DNA of 64,000 nucleotides, taken from assembly GCF_003729955.1 (NCBI RefSeq), contig NZ_RJTX01000001.1, forward strand, positions 1,054,001-1,118,000. The letters run 5' to 3'. A program made the translations under genes and the position numbers. Every line of letters starts with the position of its first letter. Position 1 is the first letter of the stretch. Shown here piece by piece: positions 8,958 through 20,200 of the stretch. The stretch comes from Chryseobacterium daecheongense. GTDB lineage: Bacteria > Bacteroidota > Bacteroidia > Flavobacteriales > Weeksellaceae. The notes beneath the pieces are model-generated. The model was not told the origin of the DNA and ran no database searches. It worked only from the letters and a program-made list of their open reading frames with translations.

Positions 8958-9744
8958 GGTTTTGTGTTACGTTTTTAGGTGAGGGTTGAGATAAAAAACG
9001 GGCGATGGTTTCTGCAATCAAAGCCGGCTCCTGAATCGGAATGTTGTGGTCTCCGGGAATTAAGAGCAATTCGGATTGACTGATTTGATCATTCAGCCAT
9101 TCTCCTGTCGGCCTGCAATTGGAATCAGCTCCGTATAGCAATAAGGCGGAAGGCTGTAATTCAGAAAAATCCATTTCGCTCAGGAAATGCTTTTCTTTGA
9201 TCATATCTGCTTTAATAGTGGTTTCATTGAACAGGAACTCATACATCCGGTGGTTCTTTTCCATCTGTCTTTTGCCCATCTGTACTTTGGTGGTATCGGT
9301 AAAATTGGCCACATAATGCTCCAGAAACTCCCTGCTGTATTCATCAATGATGTTCCTGGCTTTTTCGTCCTGTGGATCGGGTGCTTCAATAATAACTAAC
9401 CGTTCTACCCGGTCAGGAGATTTTAAAGCAGTTTTCAAAGCGATCAAGCCTCCGAAGCTATAGCCTGCAAGGTGGGCTTTTTCAATGTTTAAAACATCCA
9501 TCAAAGAAAGCACATCGGAAGACATATTTTCCAGATCGTAGCCGTCCAAAAAACGCTCGCTCATACCGTGGCTTTTTAGGTCATACATCACTACATGGAA
9601 ATGTTTGGCCAGAACGGGGGCAATATTGAAATAATAAATGGAAAGATTGCTGAACATCCCGTGGATCAGCACCACCGTTTGTCCAGCCCCTTTATTGAGT
9701 TCCTGAATATGAACTTTTTTACCGTTAACAGAGATTATTGGCAT
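8950..9744 (-). CDS. Alpha/beta hydrolase, possible type II thioesterase of the PKS operon
   Basis: A 264-residue alpha/beta hydrolase with the oxyanion segment VVLIHGMFSN, the nucleophile elbow GYSFGG (Ser near residue 97), a late acidic segment LLLYGADSNCRP and a catalytic His in IPGDHNIPIQEP. There is no signal peptide. It sits between the free ACP (10-bp overlap) and the double glycosyltransferase (8-bp overlap). Given that position it may release the chain from an ACP or clear misloaded acyl groups, as neither megasynthase has a terminal thioesterase domain. Ester hydrolysis or transesterification is an alternative. Confidence 0.8.
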   Translation of the reverse strand: MPIISVNGKKVHIQELNKGAGQTVVLIHGMFSNLSIYYFNIAPVLAKHFHVVMYDLKSHGMSERFLDGYDLENMSSDVLSLMDVLNIEKAHLAGYSFGGLIALKTALKSPDRVERLVIIEAPDPQDEKARNIIDEYSREFLEHYVANFTDTTKVQMGKRQMEKNHRMYEFLFNETTIKADMIKEKHFLSEMDFSELQPSALLLYGADSNCRPTGEWLNDQISQSELLLIPGDHNIPIQEPALIAETIARFLSQPSPKNVTQNHG

Positions 9745-10034
9745 TCGTAGATGTAATTGATGATCATACGTAAATCCAGGTTGATCAGCTCATCTAAGTC
9801 CATAGAAGACAGCCATCCCGTGAAATCGATCTGGTCTCCGAAATGCGCTTTGATCTTTTCAGAAAAAGCAACGATTTCAATACTGTCCATTTCCAGATCT
9901 TTCGTGAATGAGCTTTCCGGGGTAATGTCCATTTCTTCTACAAATTCTTCGCCTATGACTTCTGTGATAAAGCCTTTTAAAAGGGTGAATAATTCTTCGT
10001 GATTTAATTTTGCGGTTGTGTTTATAGTGTCCAT
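9735..10034 (-). CDS. Free-standing acyl carrier protein
   Basis: A 99-residue carrier protein. The phosphopantetheine attachment motif is KDLEMDSIEIVAF with the modified Ser in DSIE (about residue 52), followed by KIKAHFGDQIDFTGW. It overlaps the 3' end of the upstream megasynthase gene by 13 bp, which ends in a phosphopantetheinyl transferase domain that could activate it. As the megasynthase already carries two internal ACPs, this third one may load a starter, feed the acyltransferases or act with the adjacent hydrolase. Confidence 0.88.
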   Translation of the reverse strand: MDTINTTAKLNHEELFTLLKGFITEVIGEEFVEEMDITPESSFTKDLEMDSIEIVAFSEKIKAHFGDQIDFTGWLSSMDLDELINLDLRMIINYIYECQ

Positions 10035-13000
10035 CCTATGATATAATTTTTATGTTTAATGGTTTTTATTTCTGTTTGATTGATCCATAAAGAATCATCT
10101 GTTATTTTTTCGACTTCGAATTGTTTCGGATTTCCTTTCAATCCTATTCCCCTGAATTTTCCATAGGCTTCTTTGGCTACCCAGAAACGGGTGGTCCATT
10201 CTGCCTGGTCTTTATCCTTTAATAATGCCCGTTCATGATCTGTAAAGACCACATCGTAAAATCCTGAGCTTCGTTCTTCAATGATCTCCATATCGATCCC
10301 GACCGGTTTTCCGCTGCGAGCCATTCCGACTGCATCTTTTCCTTTATGGGCTAAAGAAATATGGATATCTTTCGTGGAATCCCCAATCAAATAAGGCTTT
10401 CCGACCTCATCCGAGGCAACTTCAAACGTAATAGGGAAGCAGGCGTGATCTTTTTCCTGGCGAAGAAGGTTTCTTACGGCATCTTTTACCGCAACACGGC
10501 TTACCATCCAGCTTTTTCTTTTGTTGGGCAATAAAGTGTTATGATGCTTTTTCTCTGTCTGATTGAAATATCTCTTAAGGATAAAATCCCATGACGCCAC
10601 TCTTGAATAGGCCTGATGAAAGAAAAATACCTGTGGCGCAATTTCCTCCGAAAGACGGTTATGTAATGGCGACATGGAGACATTCCATAAAGCGGCATCA
10701 ATTTCCAGACGACGGTTTTGCCAGCCTGAAATCTTACCCCATACTTTTCCGTTCCGGGTTAAAAGAATATCTGCAATGGCGAATTCATCATTGAGTTCTG
10801 TCAGACTGCAAGTGCATTCAAAAATACCATCCTGATCGTGGAGATCTCCGAAAAACTCAATGTCTTTGATCTTTACGGGGAAAGCAATTCTGTCCTTCGT
10901 TAACGTCAGTTGCAGCCAAAGCCCGAATAATTGACCTGCATTGTCTAACAAGGACCCTTTTCCGCCGTTTCCTTTGATCTTTCCGATAATCCCTTTTGTT
11001 CCTATTTTTGAAACTTCTGTAATTCCCTGATATTGTTCTCCATGGAACATGTGCTTATCATAGATTTCTTCGGGTGTCCTTTCGATAGGCAACACATCAC
11101 CAATGGAAAGGGTGAAGGTAGGATTGGGTCTCGCCGTAGAGGTTAGCAGAACTTCTGCATTGGCAAAATTTTCAATATCGAGATAAGCATGGTGGGTGGA
11201 TCTCCATTCTCCTTTGACGGTTTTTTCGAAAGGTTTTGCCACATTCATCCATTGAAAAACACTTACGTTCATAATTTTATGAACCTGGCTTCCCGGAATT
11301 TCAGCCTGTGCGATTTCTGCCAATTGCTCGAAAATCATGGTCATCGGAATCACGGGTTCCATATCGGCCACTTCGGTCCAGCCTTTCGGTTGTCTCAATA
11401 AACTGTGGTCGATCAAATAGGGATGCGTTTCTAACGTCACCCGCAAAGTTTTCTCAAAATTCTTGCTTGCAGGCTTCTGTATTTTTGGAAGTATAACATT
11501 TTGAACGGGAGTTGCAGAACGATCCTGGAATAAGGTCAGGACTTCTTCCTGCATACGGATCATATCCGCTATATTATCCTGGAACGCCTGAACTAGCGGA
11601 TGCCCTGATTTTGCTACAGTAGCGGAAATATTTTGCTTCGAGGCTTCCATTGATTTTGCCAACACTTTGATTTCTTTAAAATCACGGATGATCGGTGAGC
11701 CTAGTTCCAGCTTCATTCCTTTTCCGGATGCTTTTGGAGAAGAGTTTTGGAGTTCTAAAAAGTCAAGAGCCACTGTCTTCCCTTCTACAAATAATGCAGC
11801 CACCACGCGTTGTAACTGTGCCAGTGAAGAACGTGTAGGAACACTCGATGCAATGGTGCTGAATGCTTTTCCTTTCAAAGTATCATCAATAAAGCCTATT
11901 AATCCACCTGTTCCGACCTGGATAAAGACTCTTGCGCCTTCTTCGTATAATGTATTAGTCAGTTCACGGAAACGAACAGGCTCAACAAGATGTTCCGCAC
12001 TGAGCTTCCTGATGGATTCCTGATCGGCCGGATACGGTTTCAAAGTAGTTGCAGACCATAACGGAATTTTCGTTGGCTGGAACTGTGCTTTTTCCATTCC
12101 CGCCAGAATCACATCTAATTTATCAGCAATAAATGGGGAATGAAACCCCGACTGGAAAGGCAAAATCTGATGAAATATCTGTTTTGATTTCAGTACCGGA
12201 ACCAATTCATCCAACGCAGTATTGCTTCCACAAAGAATCACCTGATTCGGGCAATTGTCATTGGAAATATAAACGTCCGAAATTTCTTCAATAATAGGCT
12301 GAACGGTTTCAATTCCAGCTCCGATAGCAATAAATTTTGAATCTTTTAATTCAAAAGTTTCAGGATTTAAAACATCTATTAGAGCTTTTACAGAATTTAC
12401 TTCCGCCAATTCAGAAGAATAGCCGGCGAGCCATTCTCCTAAGCTGTGTCCTGCATTCATATCAGGAATAATTCCCAGTTTTTTTAGGGAGTGGTCAAGG
12501 ATGCTGCAATTATTGAAAATATGCAAAGCATCATTTAATAATCCTTCCCCTTCGGTTTCTATCGGGGCGTTGATATTAAAATAACGGCTTACACTTTCCA
12601 CTTCACCTTTTGCTAATCCGTCCAATCCGGGGAATACAAAGGCTACTTTTTCTCCATTTTGCAATAGAGGCGTATTGGTGTACCAGATATCCTGCTTGTT
12701 GCGCCAAGGATTATTTTTGGCAACAATTTTAGTGGCCTTTTCAATTCTCGCGGGAGTGGGATCAAATATAGCCACACGGAAATTTCCCTCTTCTACTGCT
12801 GTTTCATTATTTTGTAACGCTGATAATAATTCTTCATGAGTTGGTCTGGCTAAGATCAGAACGTTGTCTTTTTTAGGCATGTCATATCCTTCCAGCACCA
12901 CATGTGCATTAATTCCACCGAACCCGAAAGCATTCACTGCTGCTATTTTTGGTAATCCGGTCTTTGACCAGCTTTTTGCTTCCTGCACAGGTTCGAACCT

Positions 13001-14257
13001 GGTGTTCTGCATATCCGGAGTTGGGTTTTCACAGTACAATGTTGGCGGTAATGTATCATGATGCAAAGCCAGACAGGTTTTTATCAATCCTGCCATTCCC
13101 GCAGCAGGCATGGCGTGTCCTATGTTGGACTTTACAGAGCCTATTCCTGCAATTTGAGCATCTTCTTCTTTTCTGAAGAATTGAGCCAATGTCTGAAGCT
13201 CTGTTTTGTCTCCAAGTGGTGTTCCTGTACCGTGAGCTTCTACATAACCGATTTGTTTTTCATCCAAATCTGCATTGGCCCAGGCTTGCTGTAAAGCTTT
13301 CAACTGTCCTTTCACAGAAGGGCTCATCACACTGGTTCCGTTACCGTCACTGCTTACCCCTACTCCTTTGATGACTGCATAAATTTTATCCTGGTCACGA
13401 ACGGCATCTTCCAATCTTTTCAATACTACAAAACCACAGCCTTCCCCGATCAATAAGCCGTCTGCATCACTGCTGAAAGGCTTGATCTGCTGTTGACGGG
13501 ATAAAGCCCCCAATTGGGCGAAAATGCTCCAGAAAGCAGCGTTTTGCCCGGTATGAACTCCGCCTGCAATCATGATGTCTGAACGGCCTCTTTGCAATTC
13601 CTGTACGGCATGATCTACTGCCAATAAGGCACTTGCACACGCTGCATCCACGGTAAAAGCCACTCCTCCCAAATTAAAGCGGTTAGCCACTAAAGAGGCT
13701 ACCAGATTAGGAATCAATCCCATCGCGGTATCAGCGGCGAAACGCCCTTTTCTTTCCTGAAAAGCATGCTTTACTTTTTCAATGTCTGCGGAAGAAACTC
13801 CGGGTAATAATTCTTTTAATAAAGAGGAAATCTGTTCTCCTGTTCTTACAATTTCAATGGCCCGGGTGGCGCCGGGTCCGGTATAGTTTCCCTTCCCAAT
13901 GATGATTCCTGCTTTTTCCAGCGAAATGTTTTTCTGAAAAACACCGGCATCATCCAAGGCTTTATGAACCAGATCGAGGGTTAATAAATGATCGGGTTCC
14001 GTACCTTCAACGGCTAACGGTAAAATACCGAAAGTGGTGGGATCAAATTCATAATCAGGGATAAATCCGCCACGCTGACAATAAAAACGGTCAATGGGAC
14101 TGGTATTGTCACTGAAATGAACAGGGTCGATTCGATCGGCAGGGGCCAATTGGGTGGAATCCACTTTATTAATAATATTCTGCCAGAAAGTATGGGCATC
14201 CTTTGCGCCCGGAAAGACACAGGACAGGCCAATGACAGCAACATCCGTTTTCTTCAT
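10022..14257 (-). CDS. Megasynthase subunit KS-AT-DH-PPTase
   Basis: A 1411-residue iterative PKS/PUFA-synthase-like protein. Order and approximate residues: ketosynthase 1-455, with Cys in DAACAS (~207), HGTGTPLGD and the His in SNIGHAMPAAG; acyltransferase-like domain ~535-830 with GHSLGEW (~603) and FHSPFI; a helix QAFQDNIADMIRMQEEVLTL; a dehydratase-like hot-dog region ~940-1200 with HPYLIDHSLLRQP and LLDNAGQ; and a C-terminal Sfp-type phosphopantetheinyl transferase ~1245-1411 with VGIDMEIIEERS and WVAKEAYGKFRG. All key KS and AT residues are present. The gene begins 12 bp after the stop of the larger megasynthase. It resembles PfaB/PfaC and Hgl lipid synthases without matching any one of them exactly. 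Confidence 0.88.
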   Translation of the reverse strand: MKKTDVAVIGLSCVFPGAKDAHTFWQNIINKVDSTQLAPADRIDPVHFSDNTSPIDRFYCQRGGFIPDYEFDPTTFGILPLAVEGTEPDHLLTLDLVHKALDDAGVFQKNISLEKAGIIIGKGNYTGPGATRAIEIVRTGEQISSLLKELLPGVSSADIEKVKHAFQERKGRFAADTAMGLIPNLVASLVANRFNLGGVAFTVDAACASALLAVDHAVQELQRGRSDIMIAGGVHTGQNAAFWSIFAQLGALSRQQQIKPFSSDADGLLIGEGCGFVVLKRLEDAVRDQDKIYAVIKGVGVSSDGNGTSVMSPSVKGQLKALQQAWANADLDEKQIGYVEAHGTGTPLGDKTELQTLAQFFRKEEDAQIAGIGSVKSNIGHAMPAAGMAGLIKTCLALHHDTLPPTLYCENPTPDMQNTRFEPVQEAKSWSKTGLPKIAAVNAFGFGGINAHVVLEGYDMPKKDNVLILARPTHEELLSALQNNETAVEEGNFRVAIFDPTPARIEKATKIVAKNNPWRNKQDIWYTNTPLLQNGEKVAFVFPGLDGLAKGEVESVSRYFNINAPIETEGEGLLNDALHIFNNCSILDHSLKKLGIIPDMNAGHSLGEWLAGYSSELAEVNSVKALIDVLNPETFELKDSKFIAIGAGIETVQPIIEEISDVYISNDNCPNQVILCGSNTALDELVPVLKSKQIFHQILPFQSGFHSPFIADKLDVILAGMEKAQFQPTKIPLWSATTLKPYPADQESIRKLSAEHLVEPVRFRELTNTLYEEGARVFIQVGTGGLIGFIDDTLKGKAFSTIASSVPTRSSLAQLQRVVAALFVEGKTVALDFLELQNSSPKASGKGMKLELGSPIIRDFKEIKVLAKSMEASKQNISATVAKSGHPLVQAFQDNIADMIRMQEEVLTLFQDRSATPVQNVILPKIQKPASKNFEKTLRVTLETHPYLIDHSLLRQPKGWTEVADMEPVIPMTMIFEQLAEIAQAEIPGSQVHKIMNVSVFQWMNVAKPFEKTVKGEWRSTHHAYLDIENFANAEVLLTSTARPNPTFTLSIGDVLPIERTPEEIYDKHMFHGEQYQGITEVSKIGTKGIIGKIKGNGGKGSLLDNAGQLFGLWLQLTLTKDRIAFPVKIKDIEFFGDLHDQDGIFECTCSLTELNDEFAIADILLTRNGKVWGKISGWQNRRLEIDAALWNVSMSPLHNRLSEEIAPQVFFFHQAYSRVASWDFILKRYFNQTEKKHHNTLLPNKRKSWMVSRVAVKDAVRNLLRQEKDHACFPITFEVASDEVGKPYLIGDSTKDIHISLAHKGKDAVGMARSGKPVGIDMEIIEERSSGFYDVVFTDHERALLKDKDQAEWTTRFWVAKEAYGKFRGIGLKGNPKQFEVEKITDDSLWINQTEIKTIKHKNYIIGWTL

Positions 14258-14269
14258 AATATACAGAGA

Positions 14270-17200
14270 TTACCAGTTAGTTCCGGACATGATTAATACC
14301 TGACTTTCTGTTCCATATTTGATTTCGTTCAGGAAAATTTCTTTCCCCTGATCCAATGGAATTAATGAAATACCTCTTCTTTCGTATTCTGTTTCCAAAG
14401 TTGGCGAAACCATTCCGGCACCTTTCCATGGTCCCCAGTTGATGGAAATGACTTTTCCTTTTAATTTTTTGTTCAAAGCATTCGCATAATCATCCAGTAC
14501 AGAGTTGGCTGCAGCGTAATCTGTCTGCCCTTTATTTCCATACACTGAAGCAATACTTGAGAATAATACTACAAACTGACAGTCTGTACGGAGCCGTTCT
14601 GCCAGTACACGTAGGGGCTTCACTTTGGTATTAAACACTCGTCCGAAAGAGCTTGTTGTTTTTTGTTTGAATAATTTATCTTCCAAAAGGCCTGCTCCGT
14701 GGATCACACCGTCTAAGCGGTTGTATTTCTCATAGATACTGCTGATTAATTCAGATAAACCCTCTTCATCACAAAGGTCTAATGATTGGTAAACAATTGT
14801 ATTGCCTAATTGTTCCATATCACGGATCGTGCGCAGAATCTGGTTATTTTTGAAAATTTTTATAGTTTCTTTTTCAATTTCAGAAGGTGAAGTGAATGTT
14901 CCGGATTTGATAAGATATGCTCTTATCTCTTCTTTTGTTTTCAATGCTTCCAATTCTTGATTATGGGTTGCCTGGTCTCTGGGATCCGCTGATCTTCCCA
15001 CCAAAACATACGTACAAGGATAGGCCTGTGACATGTGTTTTACCAACTCGGAGGTGATTCCCTGAGCGCCACCTAAAACTAAAACAACCGATTCCCGGTC
15101 CAATTTGATATGAGCCTCTTCCAAACTGTTGGATAATGGTGATGGAATGATTTCCACTTTGTGTCTCCGGTCATTTTTATAAATGACTTCGGCAGGTCTA
15201 TCGGTGGTTAGAATTTCTTTTAAAGCAATTTCAGCAATCTGCTCGATCTGTTGGGGAGAGGTTAAACTAATCAACCTGCAATTGGTTTGTTCAAATTCAC
15301 GGGCTAAACTTTTGAAAAGTCCCGGATGTCCTTTATAATGGCGTAAAAGTGTGGTATCCGTCAGCTCCTGAACATGAGCAGGAATATCAGAGATCAGGTA
15401 AATCCATTGGGCTTTATCAAGATCCATTTTTTTAATCAGATCAACGTGATCGATGATATCATGCTTTGCGGAAGATGAGAACAGATCGAGGATGATCAAC
15501 CCGTCAAAATCGGAAAGGTCTTTGTCTGAATCAATCAATTCTGCAACAGCGCCATGCTTTTCAAGTTCATTTTTGATAGCTAAAGTCTGAGTGTTATCGT
15601 TTTGAGTGATTGCGAAACGTTTTCCCTGTAATATTTCAGTATTTTCAATTAAAGAAACATCTGTGGGCGTCAGATCGAAACGAAGTCGTGATAAAGTATT
15701 TTGTTCCGGTTCAGGGGTACTGTTTCCACTCATTTCGTTGATCCAGGAAGCCAATCCGTTCAGTGTTTTGATGGCGGCTAATTTTTCCATGAGATCATCA
15801 GCTTGTTCCATATCGCCACCGAAACCGATTTTCGTTTTAAGCTCGCCAATGATTTCCATACGCTTAATGGAATCAATACTTAAATCTGCTTCCAAATCTA
15901 AGTCTAAACCTAGCATTTCTTTAGGATAACCTGTTTTTTCGCTTACAATATTTAAAATGGCTGTTTGAAGCTCTTCAAGTGAGAAGGTGGATTGAGTTTG
16001 AGTTTTGGAAGCGGATGTTTCTACAGTGGTAGTTTTTTCCTCTGTATTGGAACTTCCCGAATATTCTGTTAACCAGGAAACCAGTCCATTCAACGTTTTA
16101 ATTCCTGCCAACTGCTCCATGATGGTATCTTCATTGGCATTATGGGAAGAAAAAGAGCCTAGTTCTGCTTTCAGCGTTCCGATGATTTCCACTCTTTTAA
16201 TGGAATCGATGCTTAAATCCGCCTCCAGGTCCATTTCCATGCCTAACATTTCGTGAGGATACCCTGTTTTATCACTTACCACTTGAAGTAACAGAGTTTT
16301 AATATCTTTTACCGGGGCTTGTTTTTCCGGGATAATAACTATTTTTTCAGCACCGTCATTCGGAGGACTGGAAATTACAGGAGCCTGAGTATTTGAAGGT
16401 GGAGAAACCGGTGAAGTATATACAACAGGAGCCGGATTTACCTGCGGATTTTGTCCCAGGAAAGAAAGCATCACATCGCGTTGTGCCTGTATCATCAGTT
16501 TCATGCTGTTTAAATATTCCTGCAGCATGCGTTCTGTGTTGGTTTGGCTTTCATTTGCAGGATTCTGATTATTAGTAAAGTTGTTCATTTGAATTGGATT
16601 TATGATGGGTAATGCACCATTCGCAGGAAGTGCGCCTGTAGCAGGATGAGCAGCTTGCCCGTTCACACGCCAGATCGCAGGACTTTTCTTGTACAATTCC
16701 GGTTGATCGATTTGAATAAACTGAGCATTACGTCCGTTGAAAAGTTCAGCAATATTAAAATCTCGTCCTGTTCCCAAATACTGAGCCAACATAGAAAGCA
16801 GATGACTAAGCTTATTACGATTATTATCTTCAACAAACAGGGTTACATGGTCTTGATCTAAACAGGATTTCGTTAATCCTGTTAACACTTTTCCTGGCCC
16901 TACTTCAATGAATATCCTTGCTCCGTCATTGTACATAGCCTGAAGCTCTTCAACAAACCTTACAGGCTGAACTAAATGATCAGTCAGCCTTTCTTTTATT
17001 TCTGAAGTGACTGTAGGATACATTGCTGCTGTAGTATTAGACCAAACAGGGATTTGCATTTCACTGAATGAAACATCCTGTAAAACAGCTTTGTATAAAT
17101 CTTTGGATTTTGCTAACAGCGGACTGTGAAAAGCACAGGCAACTTCCAATTTTTTGGCTGAAATGCGTTCTTCTCTCAACACTTCCAACAATTTATTGAT

Positions 17201-20200
17201 AGATTCCGTGGTTCCTGCTACTACACATTGAGCCGGAGCGTTATAATTGACCGGATAGCAATCTTTAATCTGTACTAAAACCGGTTGTAATTTTTCTTTC
17301 GTTGCGCTTACCGCAATCATAGATCCGGGATCTCCTCCTTCCACAGAATCCAGAATGGATTGTGCTCTTTGAATACTTAGCTCGACTAGCTTTTCTTCTT
17401 CAAATACTCCTGCAAAGCATAAAGCAGGCAATTCCCCATAGCTATGTCCTGCCAACATATCCGGAACGATTCCGAGAGATTGTAAGAATTTAGCTAGTGC
17501 TAAATCCACCATTCCTAATAATGGCTGTGCCAAACGGGTATCTTTAATGGTTTCTTTCTGTTGCTTCAGAACAGCTTCGTCAAAAGTAGCTGAAGGGAAA
17601 ACCACTTTCTCTAATTCAGGATATAAGTCGATAAGCTTTCGCATTTCTGGAAAAGCAACGAATAAATCACGGGCCATATTGATGCGCTGACTGCCTTGTC
17701 CAGGGAATAAGAAGGCTATTTTTCCTTCTTTTTTATTGACGGTGTAGGTATCTTTATTTTCAATTCCAGCCAGCACTAATTCGATATTCATGATCAAATG
17801 TTCCGATGTATCTGCAACGATGCTCAGCTGAATCGGCTTTTCCGAACCTACGGCAAGGCTATAAGCGATATTTTTTAAAGAAATCCCATCATTGATTTCC
17901 AGTAATGATTTCACCTGAATCAATTGATTTTTTGCTTCTTCATACGTTTCACCTCTGAATACAAACAGCTCTGAAGGCCAGGATGACAATGCTATGGAAT
18001 CATCCTGTTTAGGATGATTGGCAATGACGGTGTGAAAATTGGTTCCCCCAAACCCAAAAGCACTGATTCCCGCGTAACGGTTTTTCTCAGTCCATAATCC
18101 GCTTTCTGCATGAAAAGCAAACGGGCTGGTTTGAGGATTATAATAGGCATTCGGCTGCTGAAGGTGTAGCGTTGGAGGTTTTACGCCGTGATATACTGCT
18201 AAGGAAGCTTTGATAAGCCCGGCCAACCCGGCAGCACATTTGGTGTGCCCGATCTGTGTTTTTACAGACCCTAAATGGGTTTGTGCGGGTATTGCTCCTG
18301 AGCGACTGAACAGATTGGTTAATGCACTAAGCTCTGTTCTATCTCCAACTACTGTTCCGGTACCGTGAGCTTCTATTAAACCTACGGATGCAGGACTGAT
18401 CCCTGCTTGGGTATAGGCTCTTTCCAACGCCCTTACCTGTCCTATTTTTCTCGGAGCGGTCAATCCAAGTGCTTTACCGTCACTGGACCCTCCCACTCCT
18501 TTGATGACTGAATAAATACGGTCTCCATCACGCGCGGCATCTTCGTATCGCTTTAATACAAGGATGGCCACTCCTTCACCGAGGGCAATACCGTCCGCTT
18601 CGCTATCAAACGTAGCACACCTCCCTTTTCTGGAAAGTGCATGGGTACTGGAGAACATCAGGTAATCATTAATCCCGTTATGAAGATCAGCGCCACCTGC
18701 AAGAACCATATCTGATTTTCCTAAAACCAGTTCCTGGCAAGCCAGGTCAATAGCAGCCAATGAGGAAGCACAAGCCGCATCTACAGTAAAGTTTCTTCCG
18801 CCAAGGTCTAATCTATTGGTAATTCTTCCTGCAATGACATTGGCTAAAATACCCGGGAATGAGTCTTCTGTTGTGTGAGGAAAGGCTTCTTTTACTTCTT
18901 CATGAAGCTCACCAAAAACCTGCTTGTAATATCCTCTGAAGCTGTAGCTATTGGCAAGATCATTTCCTCCTTCTGCCCCAATAATTACAGAAATATTTTC
19001 CCTGTTGATATATTTTTCTCCGTATCCTGCATCTTCCATCGCCCGTTTAGCAACTAATAATGTTAATAATTGCGTAGGCTCAATAGCGGCAAGGGATTGT
19101 GGGGGAATACCAAATGCGAGCGGATCAAAATCTATTTTCGGAATAAAGCCGCCCCACTTGGAATGGGATACATCTGCTTCGTTAGAATCCGGGTGATAAT
19201 AAAGTTCCTTGTTCCATCTTTCATCAGGAACTTCTGTGACACTGTCTTTTCCAAGGATGATATTGCGCCAGTATTCTTCCAGATTTTTGGCATCGGGGAA
19301 AATGCATTCCATCCCGATAATGGCTACATCAAGGGGTTTTTCTGCTGATACAGGTTCCTCCGGTAATTGGGCATGTTTAATATATTCGTAATTATCAATG
19401 CTTACATTCTGATGAAGTTCGGCCATGGAAATCACACGGTCATGCATTGTGGCAACCTGCCCGATCATATACATCCCTAACTCTAGCTGGTCACCCTTAG
19501 GAATATGCACCAGCTGGTCACCCTGGCGCTCTACGCCTTTAGCCGCAATTCTAAGACGGCCAACATTCAACTTTTCAAGCTGTTCCCATACTTCTTTTTT
19601 ATCTGTTCCAGCTTCTATAAGCTTCGCTTTCTCCGCATTAAAATATTGGGCAAATGATGTATTCAAGCATCGAGTTTCATGTCCTGGAGCGGTTTCCAGC
19701 AGTACAGTATCTTTCGCCTGCATGGCCTGTAACTGGAATTCTTCCTGGATGGCACCACAGGATACTGCTTCCTGAGTATATAAATAAGCAGTTCCCATCA
19801 ATACCCCGACCTTTACACCTCTTGCGGCTAACGGAGCTGCCATCACAGAGACGAATGCCGTTGAAAATGCATTATGGATCCCACCAGCAAAAAATACGCT
19901 GATATTTTCGGGATGGTCTTCTTTTAAGATACGTTCGATCTGTTTTTCCCAAAGGACCATACTTGAAAGCGGGCCTACATGACCTCCACATTCGCGCCCT
20001 TCAAATATAAAGTTAGTGGCTCCTTCCTTCAGGAAAATATCCAGTAATGCGGGAGAAGGAACGTGTAAGAATGTTTTTATTCCCGCCTTTTCGAAAATTT
20101 TTGCCTGGGCAGGTCTTCCTCCGGCGATTAATACTACCGGTGGTTTTGCTTCTAAAATATATGAAGTTTGCTCATCTCTCAGTTCCTGTGGAGCAAATCC

